Source: Virgisporangium aurantiacum (GTDB lineage Bacteria > Actinomycetota > Actinomycetes > Mycobacteriales > Micromonosporaceae). From it: a stretch of DNA of 64,000 nucleotides. Below, piece by piece: positions 31,917 to 40,630 of the stretch (the first letter of the stretch is position 1; each line of letters opens with the position of its first letter). A model generated the notes under the pieces. That model was not told the DNA's origin. It was given only the letters and a program-made list of their open reading frames with translations, and did not search any database. The stretch covers positions 62,001-126,000 of the forward strand of contig NZ_BOPG01000065.1 in NCBI RefSeq assembly GCF_016863635.1, written 5' to 3'. Position numbers and translations under genes: made by a program.

Positions 31917-33614
31917 CTACGTGCTGAGGGGAAGGCTGAGCGTGAACGTCGTGCCCTCGCCGATCCGGCTCGTCACGCGGAGCTGGCCCTGATGGTCGAC
32001 GGTGATCTGGCGGGCGATCGTGAGGCCGAGGCCGCTGCCGCCGGAGGCCCGGTCGCGGGCCGCATCGGCCCGCCAGAACCGCTTGAAGACGTGCGGCAGG
32101 TCGGCATCGGCAATGCCGCGCCCGGTGTCGGTGACCTCCACGACGCCGAATCCGGCGGACGCGTACGAGTACAGCGTCAGCTTGCCGCCGTTCGGCGTGT
32201 ACCGGATCCCGTTGGTGACGAGGTTGCCCAGCACCTGCCGGATCCGGTCCTGGTCGACGTCCACCGGCACGGCGGTGCTGGCGTACGCGTTCAGCTCGAC
32301 CCCGGCGGCCTCCGCCACCGCGAAGTGGGCCCGGGCGCTCATGCCGACCAGTTCGGCGAGGTCGGTCGGCTCCCGGCGGTAGGCCAGGCTGCCGGCCTCG
32401 GCCAGCGCGAGGTCCTGGAGGTCGTCGAGGATCCGCCGCTGCAGCAGCACCTCCTCGTACAGCGAGCCGAACAGTTCCGGGCTCGGCCGCACCACGCCGT
32501 CCTGCAGCGCCTCCAGGTACCCCCGCAGGTTCGACAGCGGCGTCCGCAACTCGTGCGCGACGCTTGCCACCAGCCGGCGCTGGTCCTCCTCGGCGTGCTG
32601 GATCGCCTCCGCCATCCGGTTGAACGAGTACGACAGCTGCCCGAGTTCGTCGTCGCCGTCGACCTCCACCCGCGCGTCGAAGTCGCCGTCGGTCAACCGG
32701 CGCGACGCGGCGGTCAGCGACCGGATCGGCCGGCTCACCCGGCGCGCGATGAACGCCGTACCGAGGAGCGCGAGCAGCGTCACCGCGCCGGCCGCGACGA
32801 TCATCGGCGTGCCGATCAGGTTGGCGGCGTCGTCGTCGACGCTGCCGAGGAACAACTGCAGCGGGGCCGGACCGGTGTTCTCCACCCGCTCCGTGAACAC
32901 CCGTTCCAGGCAGGCGATGAACGTGTTCTCGTCGGACCAGGGGCAGGTCTCGACGGCGACGGCGTCCTCCTTGGCGCCTTCGGCGGCCCGGGTCAACGCC
33001 TGCGCGTCACAGGACCTGAGATCGGTGCCGACGGTCTGCGGTGTCGCGACGCCGTTCTCGTTGTCGATCAGGGGGACCACCAGTCCCGTGCCGGTCCAGG
33101 CGCAGGCGGTGAGGTGCACGGTGTACCGGTAGTCCTGGATCGCCTGGCGTACCCATTCGCGGGCCTCGCTCGTCAGCTGGAAGTCTTCCCGCTTGAGCTT
33201 GTCGGCGAGGGCGGGGTCGGCGCTCGCGCGGAGTGCGGGCGGCCGGACCCGCTGCGGGATCACCAGCTTCGGCCGCGGGTCGACCAGGCTCGCGGCGCCG
33301 ACCGTCGGGCGGGCGGCCTTCCCGGCGAGATGGTCGGTGTCGACGATGACCTCGCCGCTGATCGTGGCCATCCGGATGCGCACCTTGTAGTTGCTCGACA
33401 GGTTCTGGACGAACCCGTCGACGCCCGACCAGGTGCCACGGTCGTGGGCGAACCTGCCGAGGTTCTCGGCGATCACGTCGGTGTTGCGGTTGCTGGTGGC
33501 GACCGCGTCGGAGATCTGCTTGGACGCCAGGCTGAGCGTGAGCCACGCGGTGGCACCGATCGCCGTGACGGCGACCAGCATGACCAGGAGGAACACCCGC
33601 AGCCGGAACGACAC
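31917..33614 (-). CDS. Sensor histidine kinase with large extracytoplasmic domain
   Basis: A 565-residue membrane kinase. Helix 1 is within residues 7-30, and a 230-residue extracellular domain with paired Cys (CAWTG, SCDAQ, ETCPWSDENTFIACLERVF) follows up to helix 2 near 260-285. HAMP (RRVSRPIRSLTAASRRLTDG), the H box SVAHELRTPLSNL, and the ATPase domain with LGNLVTNGIRYTPNG, TDTGRGI and SGLGLTIARQI come next. The GTG start overlaps the regulator's stop by one base (TAGTG). The disulfide-type Cys pattern suggests an exported sensing domain, ligand unknown. Confidence 0.92.
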   Translation of the reverse strand: MSFRLRVFLLVMLVAVTAIGATAWLTLSLASKQISDAVATSNRNTDVIAENLGRFAHDRGTWSGVDGFVQNLSSNYKVRIRMATISGEVIVDTDHLAGKAARPTVGAASLVDPRPKLVIPQRVRPPALRASADPALADKLKREDFQLTSEAREWVRQAIQDYRYTVHLTACAWTGTGLVVPLIDNENGVATPQTVGTDLRSCDAQALTRAAEGAKEDAVAVETCPWSDENTFIACLERVFTERVENTGPAPLQLFLGSVDDDAANLIGTPMIVAAGAVTLLALLGTAFIARRVSRPIRSLTAASRRLTDGDFDARVEVDGDDELGQLSYSFNRMAEAIQHAEEDQRRLVASVAHELRTPLSNLRGYLEALQDGVVRPSPELFGSLYEEVLLQRRILDDLQDLALAEAGSLAYRREPTDLAELVGMSARAHFAVAEAAGVELNAYASTAVPVDVDQDRIRQVLGNLVTNGIRYTPNGGKLTLYSYASAGFGVVEVTDTGRGIADADLPHVFKRFWRADAARDRASGGSGLGLTIARQITVDHQGQLRVTSRIGEGTTFTLSLPLST

Positions 33615-34300
33615 TACTGATCAGCCATCCGGTACCCCCGGCCGTAGACGGTCTGCACGTACCGGGGCGCGGCCGGGTCGGCCTCGATTTTCCGGCGCAG
33701 GTTGACGACGTGCGCGTCCACGGTACGCGCGGACACTTCGTAGTCGAACCCGAACGTCCGGTTGATGATCTCACCGCGGGTGTAGACGCGGCCCGGCTCG
33801 CTCGCGAGCAGTTCGAGGATCCCGAACTCCTTGGCCGTGAGGTGGACCTGGACGCCACTCACCCGTACCTCGAACCGGTCGGCGTCGATCTCCAGGTCGC
33901 CGACGCGGCGCACCGGCTTGTTGCTGCCGGCGTTGACCCCGGTGCGGCGCAGCAGCGCGCGGACCCGGGCGGTGAGCTCCCGCGGGCTCACCGGCTTGGT
34001 GAGGTAGTCGTCGGCGCCGAGGTCGAGGCCGAGCAGCATGTCCTCCTCGGTGGTGCGGGCGGTCACCAGCAGGATCGCCACGTTGGACTCCGCGCGCAGG
34101 ATGCGGCAGACGTCGAGACCGTCGACGAGCGGCATCATCACGTCGAGCACGACGAGGTCGGGCCGGCGGGCGCGGCACTGGTCGAGCGCGGCCCGCCCGT
34201 TGCCCACCGTGAGGACATCGTGGCCTTCGCGTTCGAGGTAGAGGCGGATCAGCTCCGCCTGCTTGCGGTCGTCGTCCGCGACCAGGATTCGGGCACCCAT
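33614..34300 (-). CDS. OmpR-family response regulator
   Basis: A 228-residue regulator with a receiver (ADDD at 8-11, phospho-Asp53 in VVLDVMMPLVDG, Lys in DDYLTKPVS) and a winged helix (HLTAKEFGILELLASEPGRV, then RRKIEADPAAPRYVQTVYGR). The ATG at 34300 starts just before the receiver's first strand; the frame is open upstream but unlikely to be coding. It is co-transcribed with the kinase. The S9 peptidase is the next gene, but it may have its own promoter because of the palindrome between them. Confidence 0.92.
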   Translation of the reverse strand: MGARILVADDDRKQAELIRLYLEREGHDVLTVGNGRAALDQCRARRPDLVVLDVMMPLVDGLDVCRILRAESNVAILLVTARTTEEDMLLGLDLGADDYLTKPVSPRELTARVRALLRRTGVNAGSNKPVRRVGDLEIDADRFEVRVSGVQVHLTAKEFGILELLASEPGRVYTRGEIINRTFGFDYEVSARTVDAHVVNLRRKIEADPAAPRYVQTVYGRGYRMADQ

Positions 34301-34454
34301 CGCCGCACATTGTGACCCGACGGCGCACCCTTGGCGGGTCGGATTGTCAGGATCCTGTGAAGAAGCTGTGCGAACCCGTTGGTGATAGATGTGCCATGTT
34401 TTCCGGCCCGGTTCTTCATAAGTTCCGCACAGGTGGTTCCCTACGGTCCGTCGC
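34301..34454. other. Divergent intergenic region, response regulator and asnB
   Basis: 154 bases without a gene. The stretch GGATTGTCAGGATCCTGTGA and the A/T-rich part near GTTCTTCATAAGTTCC (34409-34424) could hold promoters for either gene. No clear Shine-Dalgarno precedes the asnB ATG. Confidence 0.45.
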
Positions 34455-36341
34455 ATGTGCGGATTCATCGTGTTCATCGGCCCTAACGGCGCGGTGGACG
34501 TGCGTTTCCCCGAGGCGCTGGAGACCCTTCACCACCGTGGCCCCGACGCCACGGGCATGGAGGTCCGTGACGGCGCCGTGCTCGGCTTCAAACGACTCTC
34601 GATTATCGAGGTGGTCGACGGACAGCAACCGGCCCGGTACGGCCGTTGGACGGTCGTGTTCAACGGTGCGATCTACAACTACCGGGAGTTGCGCGACGAA
34701 CTGCGGATCGTGGCGACCGAACCGATCGTCAGCGAGGCCGAGGTGATCGCGGCCGCGTTCGAGCACTGGGGACCGTCGGCGCTGCACCGCCTGCGGGGCA
34801 TGTTCGCACTGGTGGCATGGGACGACGAGACGGGCACCGGGTACGCCGCCCGCGATCCGTTCGGCATCAAGCCGCTGTACCACCTGCGCACGCCCGACGG
34901 GCTGTACCTGGCGAGCGAGAAGAAGGCATTGCTGCCGTTCGCCGGACCGGTTGCCGGCCGGATCGACCACGACGCGCTGTCGCACTACATGAGCATGCAG
35001 TACGTGCCCGAGCCGGCCACGCTCACGCCGACCGTGCGGCGCCTGCCGGCAGGGCACGTGTTGACGGTGCGCACCGTCGATCCGACGCCGGTCGTCGAGG
35101 CCTATTTCCGGCCGACGTTCCGGCCGGTCCCGATCGGCGAGCGCGCCGCGGTCTCCGTCATCCGGGACGCGCTGCGCGACTCCGTGCACCGGCACCTGCT
35201 CGCCGAGGTCCCGGTGGGCGCGTTCCTGTCCAGCGGCGTCGACTCCACGGCGGTGGTGGCCCTGGCCCGCGAGGTGAACCCGGACATCCGGGCATACACC
35301 GTCGGTTTCAGCGGCGGCTCGTACTCCGAGGTCGACGTCGCGCAGCGGACCGCCGACGAACTCGGCGTGCGGCTGACGGCCACGTTCGTCACGCCGTACG
35401 ACGTCATCGAGGCACTGCCCCGCATCGTGTGGCACCTCGACGACCCGGTGGCCGACCCTGCGCTCGTCCCCTTGTATTTCCTCGCTCAACGCGCGGCCCG
35501 CGACGTGACCGTGGTGGTCTCCGGCGAGGGCGCCGACGAACTGTTCGGCGGCTACGAGATCTACCGCGAGCCGTCGGCGCTGGCGGCCGTCGCCGGGCTG
35601 CCGGCGCCGGTGAAGCGCGGGCTGCGCAAGCTGTCGACGGTGCTGCCGGAGGGCATGCGGGGACGCAGCTTCCTCGACCGCGCCACCACGCCCATCGAGG
35701 AACGGTACTGGGGCAACGCGCGCATCTTCAGCCCGGAGCAGAAGGCCGATCTGCTGCAGGGGCACGTGGTTCCGCTCACCGACGTCACCGGCCCGGTGTA
35801 CGAGCGGGCGGCCGGCCTCGATCCGGTGTCGGCGATGCAGTACGTCGACCTGAACACGTGGCTGCCCGGTGACATCCTCACCAAGGCCGACCGGATGACG
35901 ATGGCCCACTCGCTGGAACTGCGCGTGCCGTTCCTCGACCGGGTCGTCTACGCCGCCGCGGCGGGCCTGCCGGCGCACCTGAAGCTGGGCCGCACCACCA
36001 AGTACGCGTTGCGCGAGGCGGTGCGCGGCATCGTGCCAGCGTCCATTGTGGACCGTCCGAAGCTCGGCTTCCCGACGCCCACCCGGATCTGGTTGCGCGG
36101 CATGGTGGGCGAGTGGGCCGGCGACGTGTTCGCCGCCTCGGGCGCGGGTGACCTGATCGACCTCGCCTACGTCCAGCGGCTGCTGGCGGCGCACCGGGCC
36201 GGCAGGGCCGACCACTCGCGCAAGATCTGGACCGTGCTGATGTTCTGCCTGTGGCACACCCAGGCCACCGCGCCCGCGCCCGCCGTACCCACCTTCACCC
36301 GCCCCCTGGCCGACACGTTGGTCATGGCCGCGATCCACTGA
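34455..36341 (+). CDS. asnB: Asparagine synthase (glutamine-hydrolysing)
   Basis: A two-domain enzyme of 628 residues. The N-terminal glutaminase domain begins MCGFIVFIG with the catalytic Cys2, and shows HHRGPDATG and ...YNYRELRDEL. The synthetase domain has the pyrophosphate loop FLSSGVDSTAVVALA near residue 260 and GEGADELFGGYE near 355, which bind ATP and aspartate. The C-terminal part includes DRMTMAHSLELRVPFLDR. It makes asparagine from aspartate, glutamine and ATP; relatives also amidate other acids, including peptidoglycan precursors, so the name is provisional. The start is fixed by the need for Cys2. A hairpin repeat and a strong stem-loop follow. Confidence 0.92.
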   Translation: MCGFIVFIGPNGAVDVRFPEALETLHHRGPDATGMEVRDGAVLGFKRLSIIEVVDGQQPARYGRWTVVFNGAIYNYRELRDELRIVATEPIVSEAEVIAAAFEHWGPSALHRLRGMFALVAWDDETGTGYAARDPFGIKPLYHLRTPDGLYLASEKKALLPFAGPVAGRIDHDALSHYMSMQYVPEPATLTPTVRRLPAGHVLTVRTVDPTPVVEAYFRPTFRPVPIGERAAVSVIRDALRDSVHRHLLAEVPVGAFLSSGVDSTAVVALAREVNPDIRAYTVGFSGGSYSEVDVAQRTADELGVRLTATFVTPYDVIEALPRIVWHLDDPVADPALVPLYFLAQRAARDVTVVVSGEGADELFGGYEIYREPSALAAVAGLPAPVKRGLRKLSTVLPEGMRGRSFLDRATTPIEERYWGNARIFSPEQKADLLQGHVVPLTDVTGPVYERAAGLDPVSAMQYVDLNTWLPGDILTKADRMTMAHSLELRVPFLDRVVYAAAAGLPAHLKLGRTTKYALREAVRGIVPASIVDRPKLGFPTPTRIWLRGMVGEWAGDVFAASGAGDLIDLAYVQRLLAAHRAGRADHSRKIWTVLMFCLWHTQATAPAPAVPTFTRPLADTLVMAAIH

Positions 36342-36352
36342 TCCCTTTCGCG

Positions 36353-36400
36353 GATCTTGGACTCCTGACGGTGCCATAGGCCCGCCCGGAGTCCAAGATC
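36353..36400. repeat. Long hairpin repeat R2
   Basis: GATCTTGGACTCC (36353-36365) pairs with GGAGTCCAAGATC (36388-36400). The loop shares GGTGCCATxGGCCC with R1, so these are two copies of one dispersed element. It lies 11 bases after the asnB stop and just before a separate terminator-like stem. Confidence 0.75.
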
Positions 36401-36411
36401 GCGCAGTGCCG

Positions 36412-36441
36412 ATGGCCGCCCACCCCATGGTGGGCGGCCAT
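36412..36441 (+). terminator. Rho-independent-type terminator after asnB
   Basis: A perfect 13-bp stem (ATGGCCGCCCACC with GGTGGGCGGCCAT) closed by a CCAT loop and followed by TCGTGTTTG. With no gene overlapping it, it most likely ends the asnB transcript and separates it from the downstream sugar cluster. Confidence 0.7.
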
Positions 36442-36675
36442 TCGTGTTTGACTGTCACTCCCCGTCGGGAGTCCGCCACGGGGTGGGGGGCTTTTGTTGG
36501 GGTGAACAAAAGTTGGAAACGATTCGGTGGAAGCTCTTTACGCCGCTCACCCAAGCGCCTACAGTTCGGACGCAACGAGCGCGTTACATGCATCACACAC
36601 CTGCGCAACTGCTCGAACCCCTGCCTGAACCCTCATTCGAACCCGTCGAGGCGGTGCACCCCATGCGTGGCCCCC
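36442..36675. other. Leader region of the sugar-uptake cluster
   Basis: A 234-base region with lower GC content that precedes the ROK gene. It holds the palindrome at 36491-36512 and A/T-rich sequence likely to contain the promoter. The in-frame upstream reading frame from 36406 is open but has a composition unlike coding sequence here, so I treat it as untranslated leader. Confidence 0.5.
36491..36512. promoter_or_regulatory. Palindrome CTTTTGTT-N6-AACAAAAG upstream of the ROK gene
   Basis: Perfect 8-bp arms, AT-rich in a region of over 70 percent GC, 164 bases upstream of the ROK start. It has the size and symmetry of a dimer operator and is the best candidate for ROK autoregulation and control of the cluster. 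Confidence 0.6.
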
Positions 36676-37857
36676 ATGAGTGACACCGAGGGACCGACCC
36701 GAACCCGGCTGCTGCGTCTCCTGCGCGATCAGGGCGCCCTGTCCCGGGCGGAGTTGGCCGATCGGTTGCAGGTGCCGCGTCCGCGGCTGCTCACCGATCT
36801 TGACGGGCTGCTCGCCACCGATCTCATCCAGGAGGCCGGTCCGGCCGCCAGCCGTGGCGGGCGCCGGTCGACGCTCGTGGAACTGAACCCCTCGCTGCGG
36901 TTCGCCGCCGTCGACCTCGGCGCGTCGTCGATCGACGTCGAGATCACCGACGGCCGGCTGGAACCGGTGGCGGCCGCCACGATGGTCTCCGACATCCGCA
37001 ACGGCCCGAAGGAGATTCTCCATTCGGTCAACGAGATGCTCGCGAAGTTCCACACCGACGGCGCGTACGAGCGGCTCTCCGCGGTGGGCATCGGCGTACC
37101 CGGTCCGGTGAGTTTCCGTGACGGCGTACCGGTGTCACCGCCGATCATGCCCGGCTGGGACCGCTACCCGGTGCGTGACCTCATCGCCCGCGAGCACGGC
37201 TGCCCGGTGGTGGTCGACAACGACGTGAACATCATGAGCATCGGAGAGCGGTACGGCGGGGTGGCCGACTCGGTCGACAACCTGCTGTTCGTCAAGATCG
37301 GTACCGGCATCGGTTGCGGCATCTACCTCAACGGCGAGGTGTACCGCGGCACCGACGGCTCGGCCGGCGACATCGGGCACATCCAGGTCGACAGCCACGG
37401 GCCGGTGTGCTCGTGCGGCAACGTCGGGTGCCTGGAGGCGTTGTTCGGTGGCGCGGCGCTCGCCCGCGACGCGCTGGCGGCGGCCAAGGCGGGCACCTCG
37501 CCGGCGCTCGCCGAGCGGTTGGCGGCCAACCGCACCGTCACCGCGAAGGACGTCGCCGACGGCGCCGCCGAGGGCGACGTCACCTGCATCCGGCTCATCC
37601 GCGACGGTGGCCGACGCGTCGGCGGCGTGCTGGCCGGCCTGGTCAGCTTCATCAACCCGTCGATGATCGTGATCGGTGGCGGGCTGGCCGGGCTCGGGCA
37701 CATCCTGCTCGCCGAGATCCGCAGCGTCGTCTACCGGCGGTCGTTGCCGTTGGCGACCGGCAACCTGCCGGTCGTCCTGTCGGAACTGGGTTCCCGCGCC
37801 GGCGTCGTCGGTGCGGCGTTACTCGCCAGCGAGATTGCGTACGGGCAGCCGTCATGA
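36676..37857 (+). CDS. ROK-family transcriptional repressor
   Basis: A 393-residue sugar-responsive repressor. The winged helix (about 5-65) has LRDQGALSRAELADRLQVPR; the rest is the ROK actin-like domain with an ATP/sugar-binding GIGVPGPVSF, VVDNDVNIMSIGE and GTGIGCGIYLNGEVYRG. The zinc motif is GHIQVDSHGPVCSCGNVGCLEA with His and three Cys (quoted here in part as CSCGNVGCLEA). The start is ATG 36676. It overlaps the ABC ATPase start by four bases (ATGA at 37854-37857), so it is the first gene of the importer operon. The inducer is probably the transported sugar or a derivative. Confidence 0.93.
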   Translation: MSDTEGPTRTRLLRLLRDQGALSRAELADRLQVPRPRLLTDLDGLLATDLIQEAGPAASRGGRRSTLVELNPSLRFAAVDLGASSIDVEITDGRLEPVAAATMVSDIRNGPKEILHSVNEMLAKFHTDGAYERLSAVGIGVPGPVSFRDGVPVSPPIMPGWDRYPVRDLIAREHGCPVVVDNDVNIMSIGERYGGVADSVDNLLFVKIGTGIGCGIYLNGEVYRGTDGSAGDIGHIQVDSHGPVCSCGNVGCLEALFGGAALARDALAAAKAGTSPALAERLAANRTVTAKDVADGAAEGDVTCIRLIRDGGRRVGGVLAGLVSFINPSMIVIGGGLAGLGHILLAEIRSVVYRRSLPLATGNLPVVLSELGSRAGVVGAALLASEIAYGQPS

Positions 37858-39413
37858 CAGATCTGACCAAGAAGTCACCCGAGCGCGAAACGGTTCTCAC
37901 GCTCACCGACGTCGTGAAGACGTTCCCCGGTGTGCGCGCCCTCGACGGCGTCCAGCTGGAGGTGCGCGCGGGCGAGGTGCACTGCCTGCTCGGCCAGAAC
38001 GGCGCCGGCAAGTCCACGCTCATCAAGGTGCTCTCCGGCGCGCACCGGCCCGACAGCGGCGAGGTGGTGTGGCTCGGCCAGCCGGTCGCGTTCGCCAACC
38101 CGCAGGCCGCGATGAAGGCCGGTATCGCGACCATCTACCAGGAACTCGACCTCGTCGACGGGTTGAGCGTCGCCGACAACATCTTCCTCGCGCACGAGCC
38201 GCGCACCGCGGGGTTCGTCAAGCGCGGTCAGGTGCGGCGCGACGCCGGCGAGATCCTCGCCAAGCTCGGCCACCCCGAGATCCCGGTGCGCCGGGAGGTC
38301 GGCAAGCTTCCGGCCGCCGCCAAGCAGATCGTGTCGATGGGACGCGCGTTGTCGCGCGAGGCGCGACTCATGATCATGGACGAGCCGAGCGCCGTGCTCG
38401 CCCACGACGAGGTGGCCAACCTGTTCCGGGTGATCCGGGGCCTCACCGAACAGGGCATCGCGGTCATCTACATCTCGCACCGGCTCGACGAGATCCGCGA
38501 GATCGGCGACCGGGTGACCGTCCTCAAGGACGGCCGCACCACGGCCGCGAACCTCGACGCGAAGACCACGCCCACGACGGAACTCGTGAGCCGGATGACC
38601 GGCCGGAACATCGAGTACGTGTTCCCGCCGCGGCCCGAGGAGGTGCCGCCGACACCCGACGGTGCCCCGCTGCTGGTGGTGGAGGGGCTCACCCGGCACG
38701 GCGAGTTCGCCGACGTCGACCTCACCGTCCACAGTGGAGAGATCGTCGGGATCACCGGCCTGGTCGGGTCCGGGCGCTCGGAGCTGATGGAGACCATCTT
38801 CGGCGCGCGCCGCCCGCACGGCGGGCGGGTCACCGTCAACGGCAAGGGTTTGCGGGCCGGCAGCGTGACGGCCGCCGTGAAGGCCGGCCTCGGCATGGCG
38901 CCGGAGGAACGCAAGAGCCAGGCGCTCGTGCTCGGCGAATCGGTGTACCGCAACATGACGCTGGCGAACTTCGCCGGCTACGCGAGGGCCGGATTCACCG
39001 ACGCCGCCAAGGAGCGGCAGGCCGCCGACGAGGTCGCCGAGCGGCTCGAACTGCGCCCGCGCGACGTGCGCCGGGTGGTGCGGACGCTCAGCGGCGGAAA
39101 CCAGCAGAAGGTGGTGGTGGGTCGCTGGCTGCTCGGCGGCACGCGGCTGCTGCTGCTCGACGAGCCCACCCGCGGCGTCGACGTCGGCGCCCGGGCCGAG
39201 CTCTACCAGGTGATCCGCAAGCTGGCCGACTCCGGGGTCGGCGTGCTCATGGTCTCCAGCGAGGTGCCCGAGGTGCTCGGCCTCGCCGACCGCGTGGTCG
39301 TCATGCGCGAGGGCCGCATCGTGCGGCAGGCGCCGGCGGCCGACATCGACGAAGAAACCGTTCTCGACCTCGTGATGGCGGGGTCGCTGCTGGAAGGAAG
39401 TCCGGCGGTATGA
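37854..39413 (+). CDS. Sugar ABC importer ATPase with two ABC domains (RbsA/XylG/MglA type)
   Basis: A 519-residue ATPase that drives uptake of a monosaccharide or small glycoside. Domain 1 (about 14-240) has GQNGAGKST as Walker A; its Walker B region is LMIMDEPSAVLA and its signature is degenerate (VGKLPAAAKQIVSMGRAL). Domain 2 (about 262-505) has GLVGSGRSEL, LSGGNQQKVVVGRWLLGG and LLLLDEPTRGVDVG. This asymmetry is normal in the class. It works with the permease and binding protein downstream. It overlaps the ROK stop and also the start of a 26-codon ORF. Confidence 0.93.
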   Translation: MTDLTKKSPERETVLTLTDVVKTFPGVRALDGVQLEVRAGEVHCLLGQNGAGKSTLIKVLSGAHRPDSGEVVWLGQPVAFANPQAAMKAGIATIYQELDLVDGLSVADNIFLAHEPRTAGFVKRGQVRRDAGEILAKLGHPEIPVRREVGKLPAAAKQIVSMGRALSREARLMIMDEPSAVLAHDEVANLFRVIRGLTEQGIAVIYISHRLDEIREIGDRVTVLKDGRTTAANLDAKTTPTTELVSRMTGRNIEYVFPPRPEEVPPTPDGAPLLVVEGLTRHGEFADVDLTVHSGEIVGITGLVGSGRSELMETIFGARRPHGGRVTVNGKGLRAGSVTAAVKAGLGMAPEERKSQALVLGESVYRNMTLANFAGYARAGFTDAAKERQAADEVAERLELRPRDVRRVVRTLSGGNQQKVVVGRWLLGGTRLLLLDEPTRGVDVGARAELYQVIRKLADSGVGVLMVSSEVPEVLGLADRVVVMREGRIVRQAPAADIDEETVLDLVMAGSLLEGSPAV

Positions 39414-39490
39414 GCGAGCACTCGTGCGAGCGAATCATTAACTCAGCCGCCGGTCATTCCGCGGCGCAGCGAAGCGGAGCCGTGGCATGA
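39410..39490 (+). CDS. Putative 26-residue linker ORF between importer ATPase and permease
   Basis: An ORF of 26 codons starts ATGA at the ATPase stop (39410-39413) and ends with TGA overlapping the permease ATG (39487-39490). It would encode a Ser/Ala/Arg-containing peptide beginning MSEHSCERIINSAAG. The exact double overlap suggests it carries ribosomes across the gap for coupling. Whether the peptide is stable or useful is unknown. Similar short linkers with an ERIIN core are familiar to me from Micromonosporaceae operons, but this is recollection, not a search. Confidence 0.4.
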   Translation: MSEHSCERIINSAAGHSAAQRSGAVA

Positions 39491-40548
39491 CCGATCTGAA
39501 GCCGGCTACGGCGCCGGAACAGCCGACCGCCGCCGCCGAATTGTCGAAGAGACAGGGCTGGTGGTCCAGCGACGCGAGCGAGTCGGTACGCCGCAACCTC
39601 GGCCTCGTCGGGGTTCTCGTGGCGATCTGGATCGTCGGCGCCATCACGGTTCCGCGCATCTTCCTCCACGCCGAACAGCTCTGGAACAACGAGCTGATCA
39701 TTTTCCAGCAGTCGGCGGCGATCGGCGTCATCGCGATCGGCATGACGTTCGTCATCATCGGCGGCGGCATCGACCTGTCGGTCGGCGCGCTGGTCGCGTT
39801 GACGAGCGTGTGGTGCACCACCCAGGCGACACAGGAGTTCGGCCCCACCGGCATGGTGTTCACGGCGTTGCTCGTGGGCACGGTCGCCGGTCTGGTCAAC
39901 GGGTTCCTCATCGCGTACGGGCGGGTGGTGGCGTTCATCGCCACGCTCGCGATGCTCGTGTCGGCCCGCGGTCTCGCGCAGCTCATCTCCGGCAAGCGGA
40001 CGCAGCGGGTCAACATCGAGAACGTCGCGATCACCAACATCGCCGAGAAGGACTTCCTCGGCATCCCGTACCTGGTGTGGATGTTGCTGGTCGTCGGCGT
40101 GATCGGCTGGATCCTGTTGAACCGCACCACGTTCGGCCGCCGCACGTTCGCGGTCGGCGGCAACCCGGAGGCGGCCCGCCTGGCCGGCATCAACCTGCGG
40201 CTGCACACCATGCTGCTGTACGGGTTGTCGGGGCTGTGCTGCGGCATCGCCGCCATCATGGTGGTGGCGCAGGCCACCGCCGGCGCACCCGACCACGGCG
40301 ACCTCTACGAACTCGACGCCATCGCGGCGTGCATCATCGGCGGCACCGCGCTGGCCGGCGGTCGCGGCTCGATCGTGGGCGCCATCCTCGGCGTCCTCGT
40401 CTTCAAGGGCATCACGAATCTGTTCATCGTCAACAACCTCGAGCAGGAGTACCAGCTCATCGTGAAGGGCGCCATCATCATCGGCGCCGTTCTCCTGCAG
40501 CAGGTCAACTTCAGCTCACTTCCGCAACTCCGAAAATCGCCAACGTAA
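39487..40548 (+). CDS. Sugar ABC importer permease (RbsC-like)
   Basis: A 353-residue membrane protein with eight to ten hydrophobic segments. Family hallmarks include AIGMTFVIIGGGIDLSVGALVAL, YGRVVAFIATLAMLVSARGLA, TFGRRTFAVGGNPEAARLAG with the ATPase-contact EAA-like loop, and IIGGTALAGGRGSIVGAILG near the C-terminus (each part of a longer block). It assembles as a homodimer with the duplicated ATPase and the binding lipoprotein. Only one permease gene is present, as in Rbs and Xyl systems. Confidence 0.93.
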   Translation: MTDLKPATAPEQPTAAAELSKRQGWWSSDASESVRRNLGLVGVLVAIWIVGAITVPRIFLHAEQLWNNELIIFQQSAAIGVIAIGMTFVIIGGGIDLSVGALVALTSVWCTTQATQEFGPTGMVFTALLVGTVAGLVNGFLIAYGRVVAFIATLAMLVSARGLAQLISGKRTQRVNIENVAITNIAEKDFLGIPYLVWMLLVVGVIGWILLNRTTFGRRTFAVGGNPEAARLAGINLRLHTMLLYGLSGLCCGIAAIMVVAQATAGAPDHGDLYELDAIAACIIGGTALAGGRGSIVGAILGVLVFKGITNLFIVNNLEQEYQLIVKGAIIIGAVLLQQVNFSSLPQLRKSPT

Positions 40549-40630
40549 CAACCCCATCCGAATGGGTCGGTAACGCCGGCCAGGCACCTCACACCCATCC
40601 ACCGTCCACATTCGACTCACGGAGGTCGAA

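Noticed and set aside
36406-36675. N-terminal extension of the ROK protein from 36406
   Set aside because: The extension contains the terminator, the AT-rich palindrome and Cys/His-rich unlikely protein sequence; the helix-turn-helix starts after ATG 36676.
39414-39486. Second mobile element between importer ATPase and permease
   Set aside because: The region has only short self-complementary words (GAGC..GCTC-like) and no terminal repeats; a coupled small ORF explains it better.
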